Shown here: piece after piece, positions 47,151 to 59,924 of the stretch
Numbering within the stretch: the stretch's first letter is position 1
Layout: every line of letters begins with the position of its first letter
Assembly: GCA_963682175.1 (NCBI GenBank)
Contig: OY821774.1
Coordinates: forward strand, 41,926,201-41,990,200
Direction of reading: 5' to 3'
Length of the DNA: 64,000 bases
DNA from: Triglochin maritima
Taxonomy: Eukaryota > Streptophyta > Magnoliopsida > Alismatales > Juncaginaceae
The notes under the pieces: model-generated
Databases searched by the model: none
Told to the model about the DNA's origin: nothing
Seen by the model: only the letters and a program-made list of their open reading frames with translations
Translations under genes and position numbers: made by a program

Positions 47151-47158
47151 TATTTAAG
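47151..47158 (+). promoter_or_regulatory. TATA-like box of the Gypsy LTR
   Basis: TATTTAAG followed by GGTTTTCTCTCTCTC is the best core-promoter candidate. Identical boxes are at 53619-53626 and 60087-60094. Confidence 0.45.
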
Positions 47159-47481
47159 TTGGGTTTTCTCTCTCTCTCCCTTACTTGCTCTCTCTCACTC
47201 TCTCTCCATTTTTCTGTCCGGCGACCAGCGGAGGAAGAAGGCGCGGAGGCTCCGGCGTGAGGAGGTCGCGGCGAGGAGGAGGTTGCGCGTGCGGAGGTGC
47301 GGAGGCGCGAGCGTTGCTCCGGCGTTTCTCCGTCGTTGGTTGAGGTATGCCGCTCATTAGTGTGATTTTGTTGCCCACCCTTGTGGAAGGGTGTTGTTGG
47401 TCGGTCGGGGGAGGTCGAGGACCTCTCCGGCGACGCGTTCTTCGTAAATCCTCGGCTGGCGCGAGGTTGAAGACGACCAAC

Positions 47482-48003
47482 GGTCGACCGGGTCCTTCGG
47501 GCGGTCGACCGTTTTAGCACTGTTTGCCCGACTTTAACCTTCACCGGTCGAACGATGCCTTGGGGCGGTCGACCGGTAGTGCATTATTGCTGGTGAGTTG
47601 GGATTTTCTACCTGTTATCGGTCGACCGGTCCTTGTTGTGTTCGACCGGAACTTAAGTGTACCTGTTAGTATTGCATGTTTGTTCGACCGATTTATATTG
47701 CGTTCGACCGATTGCATGTTTGTTCGACCGGTAGTATGTTTACGTTCGACCGTTTGATGACGTAGAATACTAGGTTGACCCTGTCTGTTTTCGGTCGACC
47801 GAGACCCCTGAGTCGGTCGACCGATAGAGTTGGATTTAATGTTGACCAGACTCCGGATTTTGACCTCGTTCGGTCGACCGGTTTTAGACTTTTGTTCGAC
47901 CGTTGGGGAATTAGTGTTGAGCAGTGAGTTCTACCGATTCAGACTTTCGGTCGACCGAATTCCTCGTGAAAACGGTCGACCGGTTAGACTATTTCGGTCG
48001 ACC
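47482..48003. repeat. Array of GGTCGACC palindromes in Gypsy LTR 1
   Basis: Perfect sites start at 47482, 47503, 47567, 47620, 47793, 47815, 47872, 47949, 47974 and 47996, most extended to CGGTCGACCG. Five or more TTCGACCG half-sites are interspersed. The identical array recurs at 53950-54471 and 60418-60939. An 8-bp sequence would be expected well under once by chance in 520 bp. Confidence 0.95.
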
Positions 48004-49179
48004 GAATCTGCTCAGAACTGAATTCCTGGGTCCCGTTGTGAATGCCAACTTTGTCCACGGAAACCCGTGTCCTCGCCTTGTGCGTGAGCCGGGAGGTGAC
48101 GGTGGGCGCGTGATGCGTGCCTGCCCAGGGACCGCCGTTGGGAAGAGTGTGGGTGTTCGGGACGCGTCAACTCCATGTATGGACCGTGACTTTTGAGATG
48201 TTTGTTGGCACTTTGTAGTATAGCAGGCCTGAGGGATCGCGGATCCCAGTGTTGATGTTGTGCGGGCACGCAACTGGCGTTGGGTGAGGTGACTACCGGC
48301 CCTTGGGGCTACGGAGGTCGCTGCCCTGCTTTTATAGCGGCGCGGTTGGTGTTCGCGGCTCGAGGAGCCCGATGACCTGGCAGACTTCGGTCTGGACCGT
48401 CCGATGCTGTGCCGGACGTTGTGATGGACCACCGATGCTGTGCCGGTGATGCCGCCGAGGTTGTGCCGGCGATGATGATTGTTGGGCCGAGGCTGTGCCG
48501 GCTTGTTGTTTTCCTCGGCTGGGCACCTACCGAGATGATGTTGTTATACCTTCCGGGCGACGGCCCCGTTGGTCCCTGTGGCCCCGACCACTGAGATTTA
48601 CAGATCTGTTTCTATCGGCGCGTAGACGTGACAGAGGCTCCCTGCCGAACCCTTGTGTAGTGTAGCTGCGTGTGGGGGGTGCGATGTCGCGGGCTACTAG
48701 ACTGCATGTGCCTGCAGTAGGTCTCTTCGGGAGACCCGATGATTGATTGTCGGACTGATGTCCTGTTTTACCCTTCGGGGGAACTGTTTTCCATATCTGT
48801 TGATGCCATGACATGCTACTAGTATGATAGGTTCATTATGTGATGCATGCATATAGGTGAGTTGGTATACGGGGTTTCCTTCTGGAAACTCAGGCATTGT
48901 TGTTGCATCTTTTTCAGGATCGCAGTAGGTCCGGTGGGTGGTGACCGAGGACGGAGCGCTTTGGAGTCGGATCCTCTTCGGCATTTGCGAGATCGTACGA
49001 CTACTTGTATTTTCATTTCTTTCATCTGGATTGTAGTTGTACACCTTTTGTAAACTCCATGTATTTCGGGTGCACCCGGATTTCTATATTATATATTAGT
49101 GACGTTCCCGCCTTGAGTTGTCAGTTTTATTCGTTATTTCGAAATTTTAAATCTTCCGCTGTTTCGGGACGTTACAACT

Positions 49180-49191
49180 TGGTATCAGAGC
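49180..49191 (+). other. Gypsy primer-binding site, copy 1
   Basis: TGGTATCAGAGC three bases after the LTR end, complementary to initiator tRNA-Met. Confidence 0.9.
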
Positions 49192-49308
49192 GGTCGATTC
49201 CTGTGTCTTCGTCTAAAGAACCACCCTTAGGAGTAGTGCTAGAGGCATGCATTAATTTCGTAGCTCATGCATGCATTGTTGCTTATCTGTTGATTGTTGT
49301 GGTGACAG

Positions 49309-52300
49309 ATGGCACCTAGGCGCGTGAGGAGTTCTCCACGCGATCGTGATCCCAGTGACGACACTTCAGGTGCTCATTGGGACAGGTTGGGCGAGTTTCT
49401 GGAGCGTCAGGCTGCTCAGAGCGCTCAGAGCGGGGTGGGAGCTGAGCACGATCGGTTCATGCGTCAGCACCCGCCGACTTTTGATGGCAGGAGGGCCCCA
49501 GAGGTTGCAGAGGACTGGGTCTTCCGGATGGAGAAGATCTTCCGCGCTATTGGTGTAGTACCTGAGAGGATGGTGGAGCTGGCCACCTACGTGTTCGATG
49601 GCGAGGCCGCCAACTGGTGGAGATCTACGTCCACAGTGTTGTTTGATGATCGTGTGGACGTGAGCTGGGAGGAGTTCTTGGAGGTGTTTCATGAGCAGTA
49701 CTTCCCCCAGCATGTCAGGGATCAGAAGAGGGAGGAGTTCATGTCGCTGGAGCAGAAGGACATGACACTGACGAGCTACATCAGCAGGTTCAACGCTTTG
49801 GAGCGTTACTGCCCTGAGATTTGTGTGACCCCAGAGCAGCGGGCGAGGAAGTTCGTGAAGGGACTGAGGCAGCCGCTTCGTTCTCGGGTGATCAACAGCA
49901 TGCCGCGGACCCTTGCAGATGCGGTGAAGCATGCTACGATCATCGAGCAGGACCAGAGGGAGTGTATTCAGGAGGCGCGGAAGGCGCCAGTGAGCACCGG
50001 CAGCAGAGTAGCTGGTCGTGGAGCAGGGAACTCGGGCAAGAGGCCCAGGTTCGATGGTGGAGGAGCACGACAGTCAGGAGCGTGCACTTACTGCGGGAGG
50101 TTCCATCCAGGGCAGGAGTGTCCCCGTCGGACTGGAGCGTGCATGGGTTGCGGCCAGATGGGGCATTTTGTCCGTGAGTGTCCTCAGAGGCAGGGTGAGC
50201 CGAGCAGGAGGCCGGGACCACCAGCAGTAGGCAGAGGCGGAGGCAGCCGATCAGTTGTTGCACCGGGCCAGAGCAGGAGGACTGGGCGAGTCTTCACTAT
50301 CCAGGCTGAGGAGGCGAGGGACTCCAACACCGTCGTGGAAGGTACGCTTTCAGTTTCTGGTTCAGTAGCGCGTGTGTTGTTTGATTGCGGCGCCACTCAC
50401 TCCTTCATTTCGGAGAAGTTTGCTGGCGAGTTGGGTCGGACCCCTGTGCTGCTGACTGATGTTTTGGAGGTCAGCACGCCCATGGGTGAGGTGGGCACTG
50501 TGGGGAGCTTTTTCCCCGGCACCACAGTTGCTTCGGGAGACCACGATTTTCCGGCAGATCTGGTCTTGTTACCGATGGTGGACTTCGACGTCATACTGGG
50601 GATGGACTGGCTGTCCCGGTACGACGTGCGGGTCTTTTGCCGTGAGAAGAAGATCCTGATTCCGATGGAGGGTTTGCCAGATGTTCTGATCAGAGGTGCG
50701 AGGAGCAGAGGGGGTCGTCTGATTGTGTCTGCAGTTAGGGCACAGAGACTGATACAGCAGGGATGCAGAGCGTTTGTGGCCACGCTGGTAGTTCCTGATC
50801 GTGAGACGAGGAGACTGGAGGACATAGAGATTGTGCAGGAGTTTCCGGATGTGTTTCCAGCGGAGATTCCAGCGTTACCGCCGCACCGAGAGATCGAGTT
50901 CGGCATCGAGCTGGTAGCGGGTTATCATCAGTTGCGGATCAGGGAGGCAGATGTTCAGAAGACAGCCTTCAGGACGCGGTACGGCCACTACGAGTTCTTG
51001 GTGATGCCATTTGGACTAACGAATGCGCCTGCAGCATTCATGGATCTGATGAATAGGACCTTCCAGCCGTACCTCGACAGATTTGTCGTTGTATTCGTAG
51101 ACGACATTTTGATATACTCGCCTGACCGGGAGCAGCATCGAGAGCACCTGAGGATTGTGCTTGGCATCTTGAGGGATCAGCAGCTATATGCCAAGTACAC
51201 GAAGTGCGAGTTTTGGTTGGATCAGGTGGCTTTTCTGGGGCATATTGTGTCAGCAGATGGGATTTCAGTGGATCCGGCGAAGGTCGAGGCAGTGACTCAG
51301 TGGAGAGCCCCGACGAGCGTGACGGAGATCAGGAGTTTCGTAGGTCTGGCAGGGTATTACAGACGGTTTATCCAGGATTTCTCCAGACTTGCATCGCCGC
51401 TGACAGCATTGACGCAGAAAGGCGTCAAGTTCGTTTGGTCCCAGAAGTGCGAGGACAGCTTTCAGGAGCTGAAGAGGCGTCTGACGACAGCGCCGATTCT
51501 GACGCTACCGAGTGGCAGTGGAGGCTACGTGATTTACAGTGATGCATCAGGAGTAGGCTTGGGTTGTGTTCTGATGCAGCATGGGAAGGTGGTCGCGTAT
51601 GCTTCGAGACAGCTGAAGGTGCACGAGAAGAACTACCCTACTCACGATCTGGAGTTAGCAGCAGTAGTTCACGCGTTGAAGACCTGGCGGCACTATCTGT
51701 ATGGCGAGCAGTTCGAGGTCTTCACCGACCATCAGAGTCTGAAGTACTTGTTCTCGCAGAAGGAGCTGAATATGAGGCAGCGCAGATGGCTCGAGTTCAT
51801 TAAGGACTACGACTTCACCATTTCCTATCATCCGGGGAAGGCGAATTCGGTTGCAGATGCGCTGAGCAGGAAGGTGGAGGTTTCAGTTGCGAGTCTGTGC
51901 ATCCAGGAGTGGAGGTTACTCGAGGCTTTGTCAGAGTGGAGACCGTTCACAGAGGGCTCAGAGGGAGCAGTGATTGCTGGGCTTCGGGTGGAGCCGCAGA
52001 CTGTCTCACGGTTGGTTCAGGCTCAGCAGGGGGATGAGGAGTTAGCTGGTCTGCTACAGTTGGCTTCCAGAGATGGATCAGATTTCAGTGTGGGGGTTGA
52101 TGGTGGTCTGAGGTTCAGGAGTCGGATTTGGGTGCCGAAGGTTGATGGGCTGAGAGATGACATCATGGAGGAGGCACACAGAGCTAGATACACCATTCAT
52201 CCGGGGAGCACGAAGATGTATAAGGACCTGCAGCGGAACTTCTGGTGGAAGGGCATGAAGAAGGATATTGCAGAGTTTGTGGAGCGATGCTTGGTCTGCC

Positions 52301-52437
52301 AGCAGGTGAAGATTGAGCATCAGAGGCCAGCAGGACCGATGCAGTGTATTGAGCTTCCTGAGTGGAAGTGGGAGCACGTGACGATGGATTTTGTCACGGG
52401 ATTGCCGAAGACGAGGAGATTCCACGACGCGATTTAG
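49309..52437 (+). CDS. Gypsy gag-pol, copy 1, 5' reading frame (defective RT, ends in integrase)
   Basis: 1042 codons from ATG at 49309. Order: capsid-like gag (about 50-220, [21 protein letters not shown]); two zinc knuckles ([13 protein letters not shown] from residue 259 and [14 protein letters not shown] from 278); aspartic protease with active site DCGA at 359-362; RT; RNase H ([33 protein letters not shown]); integrase HHCC zinc region ([11 protein letters not shown]...CLVCQQVK); and the start of the integrase core (TMDFVTGLP). RT is truncated in frame. EFGIELVA (about 530-537) jumps directly to GYHQLRIRE (538 on), so roughly 90 residues normally between them, including the first catalytic Asp, are gone; the FVDD box survives at 596-599. 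The frame ends at a TAG (52435-52437) inside integrase. Confidence 0.92.
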   Translation: MAPRRVRSSPRDRDPSDDTSGAHWDRLGEFLERQAAQSAQSGVGAEHDRFMRQHPPTFDGRRAPEVAEDWVFRMEKIFRAIGVVPERMVELATYVFDGEAANWWRSTSTVLFDDRVDVSWEEFLEVFHEQYFPQHVRDQKREEFMSLEQKDMTLTSYISRFNALERYCPEICVTPEQRARKFVKGLRQPLRSRVINSMPRTLADAVKHATIIEQDQRECIQEARKAPVSTGSRVAGRGAGNSGKRPRFDGGGARQSGACTYCGRFHPGQECPRRTGACMGCGQMGHFVRECPQRQGEPSRRPGPPAVGRGGGSRSVVAPGQSRRTGRVFTIQAEEARDSNTVVEGTLSVSGSVARVLFDCGATHSFISEKFAGELGRTPVLLTDVLEVSTPMGEVGTVGSFFPGTTVASGDHDFPADLVLLPMVDFDVILGMDWLSRYDVRVFCREKKILIPMEGLPDVLIRGARSRGGRLIVSAVRAQRLIQQGCRAFVATLVVPDRETRRLEDIEIVQEFPDVFPAEIPALPPHREIEFGIELVAGYHQLRIREADVQKTAFRTRYGHYEFLVMPFGLTNAPAAFMDLMNRTFQPYLDRFVVVFVDDILIYSPDREQHREHLRIVLGILRDQQLYAKYTKCEFWLDQVAFLGHIVSADGISVDPAKVEAVTQWRAPTSVTEIRSFVGLAGYYRRFIQDFSRLASPLTALTQKGVKFVWSQKCEDSFQELKRRLTTAPILTLPSGSGGYVIYSDASGVGLGCVLMQHGKVVAYASRQLKVHEKNYPTHDLELAAVVHALKTWRHYLYGEQFEVFTDHQSLKYLFSQKELNMRQRRWLEFIKDYDFTISYHPGKANSVADALSRKVEVSVASLCIQEWRLLEALSEWRPFTEGSEGAVIAGLRVEPQTVSRLVQAQQGDEELAGLLQLASRDGSDFSVGVDGGLRFRSRIWVPKVDGLRDDIMEEAHRARYTIHPGSTKMYKDLQRNFWWKGMKKDIAEFVERCLVCQQVKIEHQRPAGPMQCIELPEWKWEHVTMDFVTGLPKTRRFHDAI

Positions 52438-53436
52438 GTGATAGTCGATCGACTGACCAAGTCGGCGCACTTCTTAGCGATCCGGACCACGTTGCCTTTG
52501 GAGGGTCTAGCTAAGTTGTACGTGGAGGAGATAGTCAGGTTGCATGGAGTGCCAGTGAGCATCATCTCCGATCGAGATCCTCGATTCACTTCCAGATTTT
52601 GGGGGAGTCTGCAGCAGGCTTTGGGGACGCGTCTGAGATTCAGTACAGCGTTCCATCCGCAGACCGATGGTCAGTCAGAGAGGACGATTCAGACCCTGGA
52701 GGATATGCTGAGAGCATGCACACTGGATTGGGCAGGGCACTGGGATGAGCACCTGCCGCTGATAGAGTTCGCCTACAACAACAGCTACCACTCGAGTATT
52801 GGGATGGCACCGTACGAGGCTTTGTACGGGAGGCCTTGCAGATCACCGGTATGCTGGAGTGATGTGGGCGAGAGGCAGTTAGTTGGGCCAGAGATCGTGC
52901 AGATGTATGCAGAGAAGGTGGATGTGATCAGGAGGAGACTGGCCACGGCACAGAGCAGGCAGAAGAGTTATGCAGATCGACGCAGACGAGCGCTGAGTTT
53001 CGAGGTGGGCGACCATGTGTTTCTGAAGATTTCCCCTGCCCGAGGTGTGATGAGGTTTGGGAAGAAGGTGAAGCTGAGTCCGAGGTATGTTGGACCGTTT
53101 GAGATCCTCGACCGGGTTGGAGAGGTTGCCTACCGGATTGCGTTGCCGCCGCAGTTTTCAGGTCTGCACAATGTCTTCCATGTGTCTATGCTGAGGAAGT
53201 ATGTGGCAGATCCATCGCACGTTATTGAGATAGCAGTGCCAGAGATTCAGCAGGACTTGTCGCTCGAGGAGAGGCCGGTCGAGATTGTTGATCGCATGGA
53301 TCACCAGCTCAGGAGGAGGACCATTCCGATGGTGAAGGTCAGGTGGCAGCATCACAGCGAGCGCGAGGCCACTTGGGAGATTGAGGAGGATGTCAGAAGG
53401 CAGTATCCAGAGCTTTTCGGTGAGTGTTTGCTTTGA
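52438..53436 (+). pseudogene. Gypsy integrase 3' part and chromodomain, copy 1, after in-frame TAG
   Basis: The same frame continues without any shift for 332 codons after the TAG. It has [12 protein letters not shown], the second catalytic Asp in IISDRDPRF (residue 45) and the Glu in DGQSERT (residue 81), which is exactly the D-x35-E spacing. The C-terminal domain ([23 protein letters not shown]) and a chromodomain-like end ([17 protein letters not shown]) follow. The first codon is GTG in mid-protein, not a real start. In related elements the residue before VIVDRL is usually Trp, so the stop is probably TGG to TAG. Without readthrough no integrase can be made. Confidence 0.88.
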
Positions 53437-53456
53437 TTTCGGGACGAAATCCTTTT

Positions 53457-53469
53457 AAGTTGGGTGGAT
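53457..53469 (+). other. Gypsy polypurine tract, copy 1
   Basis: AAGTTGGGTGGAT directly precedes LTR 2. Confidence 0.7.
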
Positions 53470-55644
53470 TGTTATGTCCCTAAACCGGATTAGGATTGGA
53501 TTAGGGTTAAGTGAGGTTTGACTTGGAGGAGAGAGGAGGTATGGTGGAGTTGTTGTGGAGGTATGGGTTGGAGTGTAGGAGTATGGTGTAGGGTGAGGGT
53601 GAGGTGTTGGGGGTAGAGTATTTAAGTTGGGTTTTCTCTCTCTCTCCCTTACTTGCTCTCTCTCACTCTCTCTCCATTTTTCTGTCCGGCGACCAGCGGA
53701 GGAAGAAGGCGCGGAGGCTCCGGCGTGAGGAGGTCGCGGCGAGGAGGAGGTTGCGCGTGCGGAGGTGCGGAGGCGCGAGCGTTGCTCCGGCGTTTCTCCG
53801 TCGTTGGTTGAGGTATGCCGCTCATTAGTGTGATTTTGTTGCCCACCCTTGTGGAAGGGTGTTGTTGGTCGGTCGGGGGAGGTCGAGGACCTCTCCGGCG
53901 ACGCGTTCTTCGTAAATCCTCGGCTGGCGCGAGGTTGAAGACGACCAACGGTCGACCGGGTCCTTCGGGCGGTCGACCGTTTTAGCACTGTTTGCCCGAC
54001 TTTAACCTTCACCGGTCGAACGATGCCTTGGGGCGGTCGACCGGTAGTGCATTATTGCTGGTGAGTTGGGATTTTCTACCTGTTATCGGTCGACCGGTCC
54101 TTGTTGTGTTCGACCGGAACTTAAGTGTACCTGTTAGTATTGCATGTTTGTTCGACCGATTTATATTGCGTTCGACCGATTGCATGTTTGTTCGACCGGT
54201 AGTATGTTTACGTTCGACCGTTTGATGACGTAGAATACTAGGTTGACCCTGTCTGTTTTCGGTCGACCGAGACCCCTGAGTCGGTCGACCGATAGAGTTG
54301 GATTTAATGTTGACCAGACTCCGGATTTTGACCTCGTTCGGTCGACCGGTTTTAGACTTTTGTTCGACCGTTGGGGAATTAGTGTTGAGCAGTGAGTTCT
54401 ACCGATTCAGACTTTCGGTCGACCGAATTCCTCGTGAAAACGGTCGACCGGTTAGACTATTTCGGTCGACCGAATCTGCTCAGAACTGAATTCCTGGGTC
54501 CCGTTGTGAATGCCAACTTTGTCCACGGAAACCCGTGTCCTCGCCTTGTGCGTGAGCCGGGAGGTGACGGTGGGCGCGTGATGCGTGCCTGCCCAGGGAC
54601 CGCCGTTGGGAAGAGTGTGGGTGTTCGGGACGCGTCAGCTCCATGTATGGACCGTGACTTTTGAGATGTTTGTTGGCACTTTGTAGTATAGCAGGCCTGA
54701 GGGATCGCGGATCCCAGTGTTGATGTTGTGCGGGCACGCAACTGGCGTTGGGTGAGGTGACTACCGGCCCTTGGGGCTACGGAGGTCGCTGCCCTGCTTT
54801 TATAGCGGCGCGGTTGGTGTTCGCGGCTCGAGGAGCCCGATGACCTGGCAGACTTCGGTCTGGACCGTCCGATGCTGTGCCGGACGTTGTGATGGACCAC
54901 CGATGCTGTGCCGGTGATGCCGCCGAGGTTGTGCCGGCGATGATGATTGTTGGGCCGAGGCTGTGCCGGCTTGTTGTTTTCCTCGGCTGGGCACCTACCG
55001 AGATGATGTTGTTATACCTTCCGGGCGACGGCCCCGTTGGTCCCTGTGGCCCCGACCACTGAGATTTACAGATCTGTTTCTATCGGCGCGTAGACGTGAC
55101 AGAGGCTCCCTGCCGAACCCTTGTGTAGTGTAGCTGCGTGTGGGGGGTGCGATGTCGCGGGCTACTAGACTGCATGTGCCTGCAGTAGGTCTCTTCGGGA
55201 GACCCGATGATTGATTGTCGGACTGATGTCCTGTTTTACCCTTCGGGGGAACTGTTTTCCATATCTGTTGATGCCATGACATGCTACTAGTATGATAGGT
55301 TCATTATGTGATGCATGCATATAGGTGAGTTGGTATACGGGGTTTCCTTCTGGAAACTCAGGCATTGTTGTTGCATCTTTTTCAGGATCGCAGTAGGTCC
55401 GGTGGGTGGTGACCGAGGACGGAGCGCTTTGGAGTCGGATCCTCTTCGGCATTTGCGAGATCGTACGACTACTTGTATTTTCATTTCTTTCATCTGGATT
55501 GTAGTTGTACACCTTTTGTAAACTCCATGTATTTCGGGTGCACCCGGATTTCTATATTATATATTAGTGACGTTCCCGCCTTGAGTTGTCAGTTTTATTC
55601 GTTATTTCGAAATTTTAAATCTTCCGCTGTTTCGGGACGTTACA
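53470..55644 (+). repeat. Gypsy LTR 2 (shared middle LTR)
   Basis: Serves as 3' LTR of copy 1 and 5' LTR of copy 2. It is followed directly by a PBS and preceded directly by a PPT, with no target duplication on either side. It matches LTR 3 at the diagnostic position (54638 G). Confidence 0.95.
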
Positions 55645-55647
55645 ACT

Positions 55648-55659
55648 TGGTATCAGAGC
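55648..55659 (+). other. Gypsy primer-binding site, copy 2
   Basis: TGGTATCAGAGC three bases after LTR 2, identical to copy 1. Confidence 0.9.
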
Positions 55660-55776
55660 GGTCGATTCCTGTGTCTTCGTCTAAAGAACCACCCTTAGGA
55701 GTAGTGCTAGAGGCATGCATTAATTTCGTAGCTCATGCATGCATTGTTGCTTATCTGTTGATTGTTGTGGTGACAG

Positions 55777-58700
55777 ATGGCACCTAGGCGCGTGAGGAGT
55801 TCTCCACGCGATCGTGATCCCAGTGACGACACTTCAGGTGCTCATTGGGACAGGTTGGGCGAGTTTCTGGAGCGTCAGGCTGCTCAGAGCGCTCAGAGCG
55901 GGGTGGGAGCTGAGCACGATCGGTTCATGCGTCAGCACCCGCCGACTTTTGATGGCAGGAGGGCCCCAGAGGTTGCAGAGGACTGGGTCTTCCGGATGGA
56001 GAAGATCTTCCGCGCTATTGGTGTAGTACCTGAGAGGATGGTGGAGCTGGCCACCTACGTGTTCGATGGCGAGGCCGCCAACTGGTGGAGATCTACGTCC
56101 ACAGTGTTGTTTGATGATCGTGTGGACGTGAGCTGGGAGGAGTTCTTGGAGGTGTTTCATGAGCAGTACTTCCCCCAGCATGTCAGGGATCAGAAGAGGG
56201 AGGAGTTCATGTCGCTGGAGCAGAAGGACATGACACTGACGAGCTACATCAGCAGGTTCAACGCTTTGGAGCGTTACTGCCCTGAGATTTGTGTGACCCC
56301 AGAGCAGCGGGCGAGGAAGTTCGTGAAGGGACTGAGGCAGCCGCTTCGTTCTCGGGTGATCAACAGCATGCCGCGGACCCTTGCAGATGCGGTGAAGCAT
56401 GCTACGATCATCGAGCAGGACCAGAGGGAGTGTATTCAGGAGGCGCGGAAGGCGCCAGTGAGCACCGGCAACAGAGTAGCTGGTCGTGGAGCAGGGAACT
56501 CGGGCAAGAGGCCCAGGTTCGATGGTGGAGGAGCACGACAGTCAGGAGCGTGCACTTACTGCGGGAGGTTCCATCCAGGGCAGGAGTGTCCCCGTCGGAC
56601 TGGAGCGTGCATGGGTTGCGGCCAGATGGGGCATTTTGTCCGTGAGTGTCCTCAGAGGCAGGGTGAGCCGAGCAGGAGGCCGGGACCACCAGCAGTAGGC
56701 AGAGGCGGAGGCAGCCGATCAGTTGTTGCACCGGGCCAGAGCAGGAGGACTGGGCGAGTCTTCACTATCCAGGCTGAGGAGGCGAGGGACTCCAACACCG
56801 TCGTGGAAGGTACGCTTTCAGTTTCTGGTTCAGTAGCGCGTGTGTTGTTTGATTGCGGCGCCACTCACTCCTTCATTTCGGAGAAGTTTGCTGGCGAGTT
56901 GGGTCGGACCCCTGTGCTGCTGACTGATGTTTTGGAGGTCAGCACGCCCATGGGTGAGGTGGGCACTGTGGGGAGCTTTTTCCCCGGCACCACAGTTGCT
57001 TCGGGAGACCACGATTTTCCGGCAGATCTGGTCTTGTTACCGATGGTGGACTTCGACGTCATACTGGGGATGGACTGGCTGTCCCGGTACGACGTGCGGG
57101 TCTTTTGCCGTGAGAAGAAGATCCTGATTCCGATGGAGGGTTTGCCAGATGTTCTGATCAGAGGTGCGAGGAGCAGAGGGGGTCGTCTGATTGTGTCTGC
57201 AGTTAGGGCACAGAGACTGATACAGCAGGGATGCAGAGCGTTTGTGGCCACGCTGGTAGTTCCTGATCGTGAGACGAGGAGACTGGAGGACATAGAGATT
57301 GTGCAGGAGTTTCCGGATGTGTTTCCAGCGGAGATTCCAGCGTTACCGCCGCACCGAGAGATCGAGTTCGGCATCGAGCTGGTAGCGGGTTATCATCAGT
57401 TGCGGATCAGGGAGGCAGATGTTCAGAAGACAGCCTTCAGGACGCGGTACGGCCACTACGAGTTCTTGGTGATGCCATTTGGACTAACGAATGCGCCTGC
57501 AGCATTCATGGATCTGATGAATAGGACCTTCCAGCCGTACCTCGACAGATTTGTCGTTGTATTCGTAGACGACATTTTGATATACTCGCCTGACCGGGAG
57601 CAGCATCGAGAGCACCTGAGGATTGTGCTTGGCATCTTGAGGGATCAGCAGCTATATGCCAAGTACACGAAGTGCGAGTTTTGGTTGGATCAGGTGGCTT
57701 TTCTGGGGCATATTGTGTCAGCAGATGGGATTTCAGTGGATCCGGCGAAGGTCGAGGCAGTGACTCAGTGGAGAGCCCCGACGAGCGTGACGGAGATCAG
57801 GAGTTTCGTAGGTCTGGCAGGGTATTACAGACGGTTTATCCAGGATTTCTCCAGACTTGCATCGCCGCTGACAGCATTGACGCAGAAAGGCGTCAAGTTC
57901 GTTTGGTCCCAGAAGTGCGAGGACAGCTTTCAGGAGCTGAAGAGGCGTCTGACGACAGCGCCGATTCTGACGCTACCGAGTGGCAGTGGAGGCTACGTGA
58001 TTTACAGTGATGCATCAGGAGTAGGCTTGGGTTGTGTTCTGATGCAGCATGGGAAGGTGGTCGCGTATGCTTCGAGACAGCTGAAGGTGCACGAGAAGAA
58101 CTACCCTACTCACGATCTGGAGTTAGCAGCAGTAGTTCACGCGTTGAAGACCTGGCGGCACTATCTGTATGGCGAGCAGTTCGAGGTCTTCACCGACCAT
58201 CAGAGTCTGAAGTACTTGTTCTCGCAGAAGGAGCTGAATATGAGGCAGCGCAGATGGCTCGAGTTCATTAAGGACTACGACTTCACCATTTCCTATCATC
58301 CGGGGAAGGCGAATTCGGTTGCAGATGCGCTGAGCAGGAAGGTGGAGGTTTCAGTTGCGAGTCTGTGCATCCAGGAGTGGAGGTTACTCGAGGCTTTGTC
58401 AGAGTGGAGACCGTTCACAGAGGGCTCAGAGGGAGCAGTGATTGCTGGGCTTCGGGTGGAGCCGCAGACTGTCTCACGGTTGGTTCAGGCTCAGCAGGGG
58501 GATGAGGAGTTAGCTGGTCTGCTACAGTTGGCTTCCAGAGATGGATCAGATTTCAGTGTGGGGGTTGATGGTGGTCTGAGGTTCAGGAGTCGGATTTGGG
58601 TGCCGAAGGTTGATGGGCTGAGAGATGACATCATGGAGGAGGCACACAGAGCTAGATACACCATTCATCCGGGGAGCACGAAGATGTATAAGGACCTGCA

Positions 58701-58905
58701 GCGGAACTTCTGGTGGAAGGGCATGAAGAAGGATATTGCAGAGTTTGTGGAGCGATGCTTGGTCTGCCAGCAGGTGAAGATTGAGCATCAGAGGCCAGCA
58801 GGACCGATGCAGTGTATTGAGCTTCCTGAGTGGAAGTGGGAGCACGTGACGATGGATTTTGTCACGGGATTGCCGAAGACGAGGAGATTCCACGACGCGA
58901 TTTAG
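55777..58905 (+). CDS. Gypsy gag-pol, copy 2, 5' reading frame (defective RT)
   Basis: Identical to copy 1 except residue 232 in the gag linker, which is Asn (AAC) here and Ser (AGC) in copy 1. The RT deletion at residues 537/538 and the terminating TAG in integrase (58903-58905) are both present. These lesions therefore predate the tandem duplication. Confidence 0.92.
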   Translation: MAPRRVRSSPRDRDPSDDTSGAHWDRLGEFLERQAAQSAQSGVGAEHDRFMRQHPPTFDGRRAPEVAEDWVFRMEKIFRAIGVVPERMVELATYVFDGEAANWWRSTSTVLFDDRVDVSWEEFLEVFHEQYFPQHVRDQKREEFMSLEQKDMTLTSYISRFNALERYCPEICVTPEQRARKFVKGLRQPLRSRVINSMPRTLADAVKHATIIEQDQRECIQEARKAPVSTGNRVAGRGAGNSGKRPRFDGGGARQSGACTYCGRFHPGQECPRRTGACMGCGQMGHFVRECPQRQGEPSRRPGPPAVGRGGGSRSVVAPGQSRRTGRVFTIQAEEARDSNTVVEGTLSVSGSVARVLFDCGATHSFISEKFAGELGRTPVLLTDVLEVSTPMGEVGTVGSFFPGTTVASGDHDFPADLVLLPMVDFDVILGMDWLSRYDVRVFCREKKILIPMEGLPDVLIRGARSRGGRLIVSAVRAQRLIQQGCRAFVATLVVPDRETRRLEDIEIVQEFPDVFPAEIPALPPHREIEFGIELVAGYHQLRIREADVQKTAFRTRYGHYEFLVMPFGLTNAPAAFMDLMNRTFQPYLDRFVVVFVDDILIYSPDREQHREHLRIVLGILRDQQLYAKYTKCEFWLDQVAFLGHIVSADGISVDPAKVEAVTQWRAPTSVTEIRSFVGLAGYYRRFIQDFSRLASPLTALTQKGVKFVWSQKCEDSFQELKRRLTTAPILTLPSGSGGYVIYSDASGVGLGCVLMQHGKVVAYASRQLKVHEKNYPTHDLELAAVVHALKTWRHYLYGEQFEVFTDHQSLKYLFSQKELNMRQRRWLEFIKDYDFTISYHPGKANSVADALSRKVEVSVASLCIQEWRLLEALSEWRPFTEGSEGAVIAGLRVEPQTVSRLVQAQQGDEELAGLLQLASRDGSDFSVGVDGGLRFRSRIWVPKVDGLRDDIMEEAHRARYTIHPGSTKMYKDLQRNFWWKGMKKDIAEFVERCLVCQQVKIEHQRPAGPMQCIELPEWKWEHVTMDFVTGLPKTRRFHDAI

Positions 58906-59904
58906 GTGATAGTCGATCGACTGACCAAGTCGGCGCACTTCTTAGCGATCCGGACCACGTTGCCTTTGGAGGGTCTAGCTAAGTTGTACGTGGAGGAGAT
59001 AGTCAGGTTGCATGGAGTGCCAGTGAGCATCATCTCCGATCGAGATCCTCGATTCACTTCCAGATTTTGGGGGAGTCTGCAGCAGGCTTTGGGGACGCGT
59101 CTGAGATTCAGTACAGCGTTCCATCCGCAGACCGATGGTCAGTCAGAGAGGACGATTCAGACCCTGGAGGATATGCTGAGAGCATGCACACTGGATTGGG
59201 CAGGGCACTGGGATGAGCACCTGCCGCTGATAGAGTTCGCCTACAACAACAGCTACCACTCGAGTATTGGGATGGCACCGTACGAGGCTTTGTACGGGAG
59301 GCCTTGCAGATCACCGGTATGCTGGAGTGATGTGGGCGAGAGGCAGTTAGTTGGGCCAGAGATCGTGCAGATGTATGCAGAGAAGGTGGATGTGATCAGG
59401 AGGAGACTGGCCACGGCACAGAGCAGGCAGAAGAGTTATGCAGATCGACGCAGACGAGCGCTGAGTTTCGAGGTGGGCGACCATGTGTTTCTGAAGATTT
59501 CCCCTGCCCGAGGTGTGATGAGGTTTGGGAAGAAGGTGAAGCTGAGTCCGAGGTATGTTGGACCGTTTGAGATCCTCGACCGGGTTGGAGAGGTTGCCTA
59601 CCGGATTGCGTTGCCGCCGCAGTTTTCAGGTCTGCACAATGTCTTCCATGTGTCTATGCTGAGGAAGTATGTGGCAGATCCATCGCACGTTATTGAGATA
59701 GCAGTGCCAGAGATTCAGCAGGACTTGTCGCTCGAGGAGAGGCCGGTCGAGATTGTTGATCGCATGGATCACCAGCTCAGGAGGAGGACCATTCCGATGG
59801 TGAAGGTCAGGTGGCAGCATCACAGCGAGCGCGAGGCCACTTGGGAGATTGAGGAGGATGTCAGAAGGCAGTATCCAGAGCTTTTCGGTGAGTGTTTGCT
59901 TTGA
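58906..59904 (+). pseudogene. Gypsy integrase 3' part and chromodomain, copy 2, after in-frame TAG
   Basis: Same as 52438-53436, with the catalytic Asp and Glu and the chromodomain-like end retained. It is in the same frame as the upstream gag-pol, separated only by the TAG. Confidence 0.88.
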
Positions 59905-59924
59905 TTTCGGGACGAAATCCTTTT

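Larger units (their letters stand above)
47002..49176 (+). repeat. Gypsy LTR 1 (2175 bp)
   Basis: TGTTATGTCCC...GACGTTACA. A TATTTAAG box (47151-47158) and a CT-rich stretch place the promoter near the left end, leaving about 2 kb as transcribed R/U5. Ten perfect GGTCGACC sites lie between 47482 and 48003, with several TTCGACCG half-sites. It carries A at 48170, where the other two LTRs have G. Confidence 0.95.

Noticed and set aside
46972..49044. Open frames of 60-190 codons on both strands of the Gypsy LTRs
   Set aside because: They recur identically in all three LTRs, have no recognisable domains, lie in GC-rich LTR sequence and overlap one another. They are best explained as chance frames.
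49180..49191. Part of a tRNA gene
   Set aside because: Only the 12-base primer-binding complement is present. No tRNA cloverleaf was found here or elsewhere in the window.
52438..53436. Independent integrase gene with its own start
   Set aside because: The first codon is GTG in mid-domain, in the same frame as the upstream pol, and separated only by a TAG. It is the interrupted end of gag-pol.
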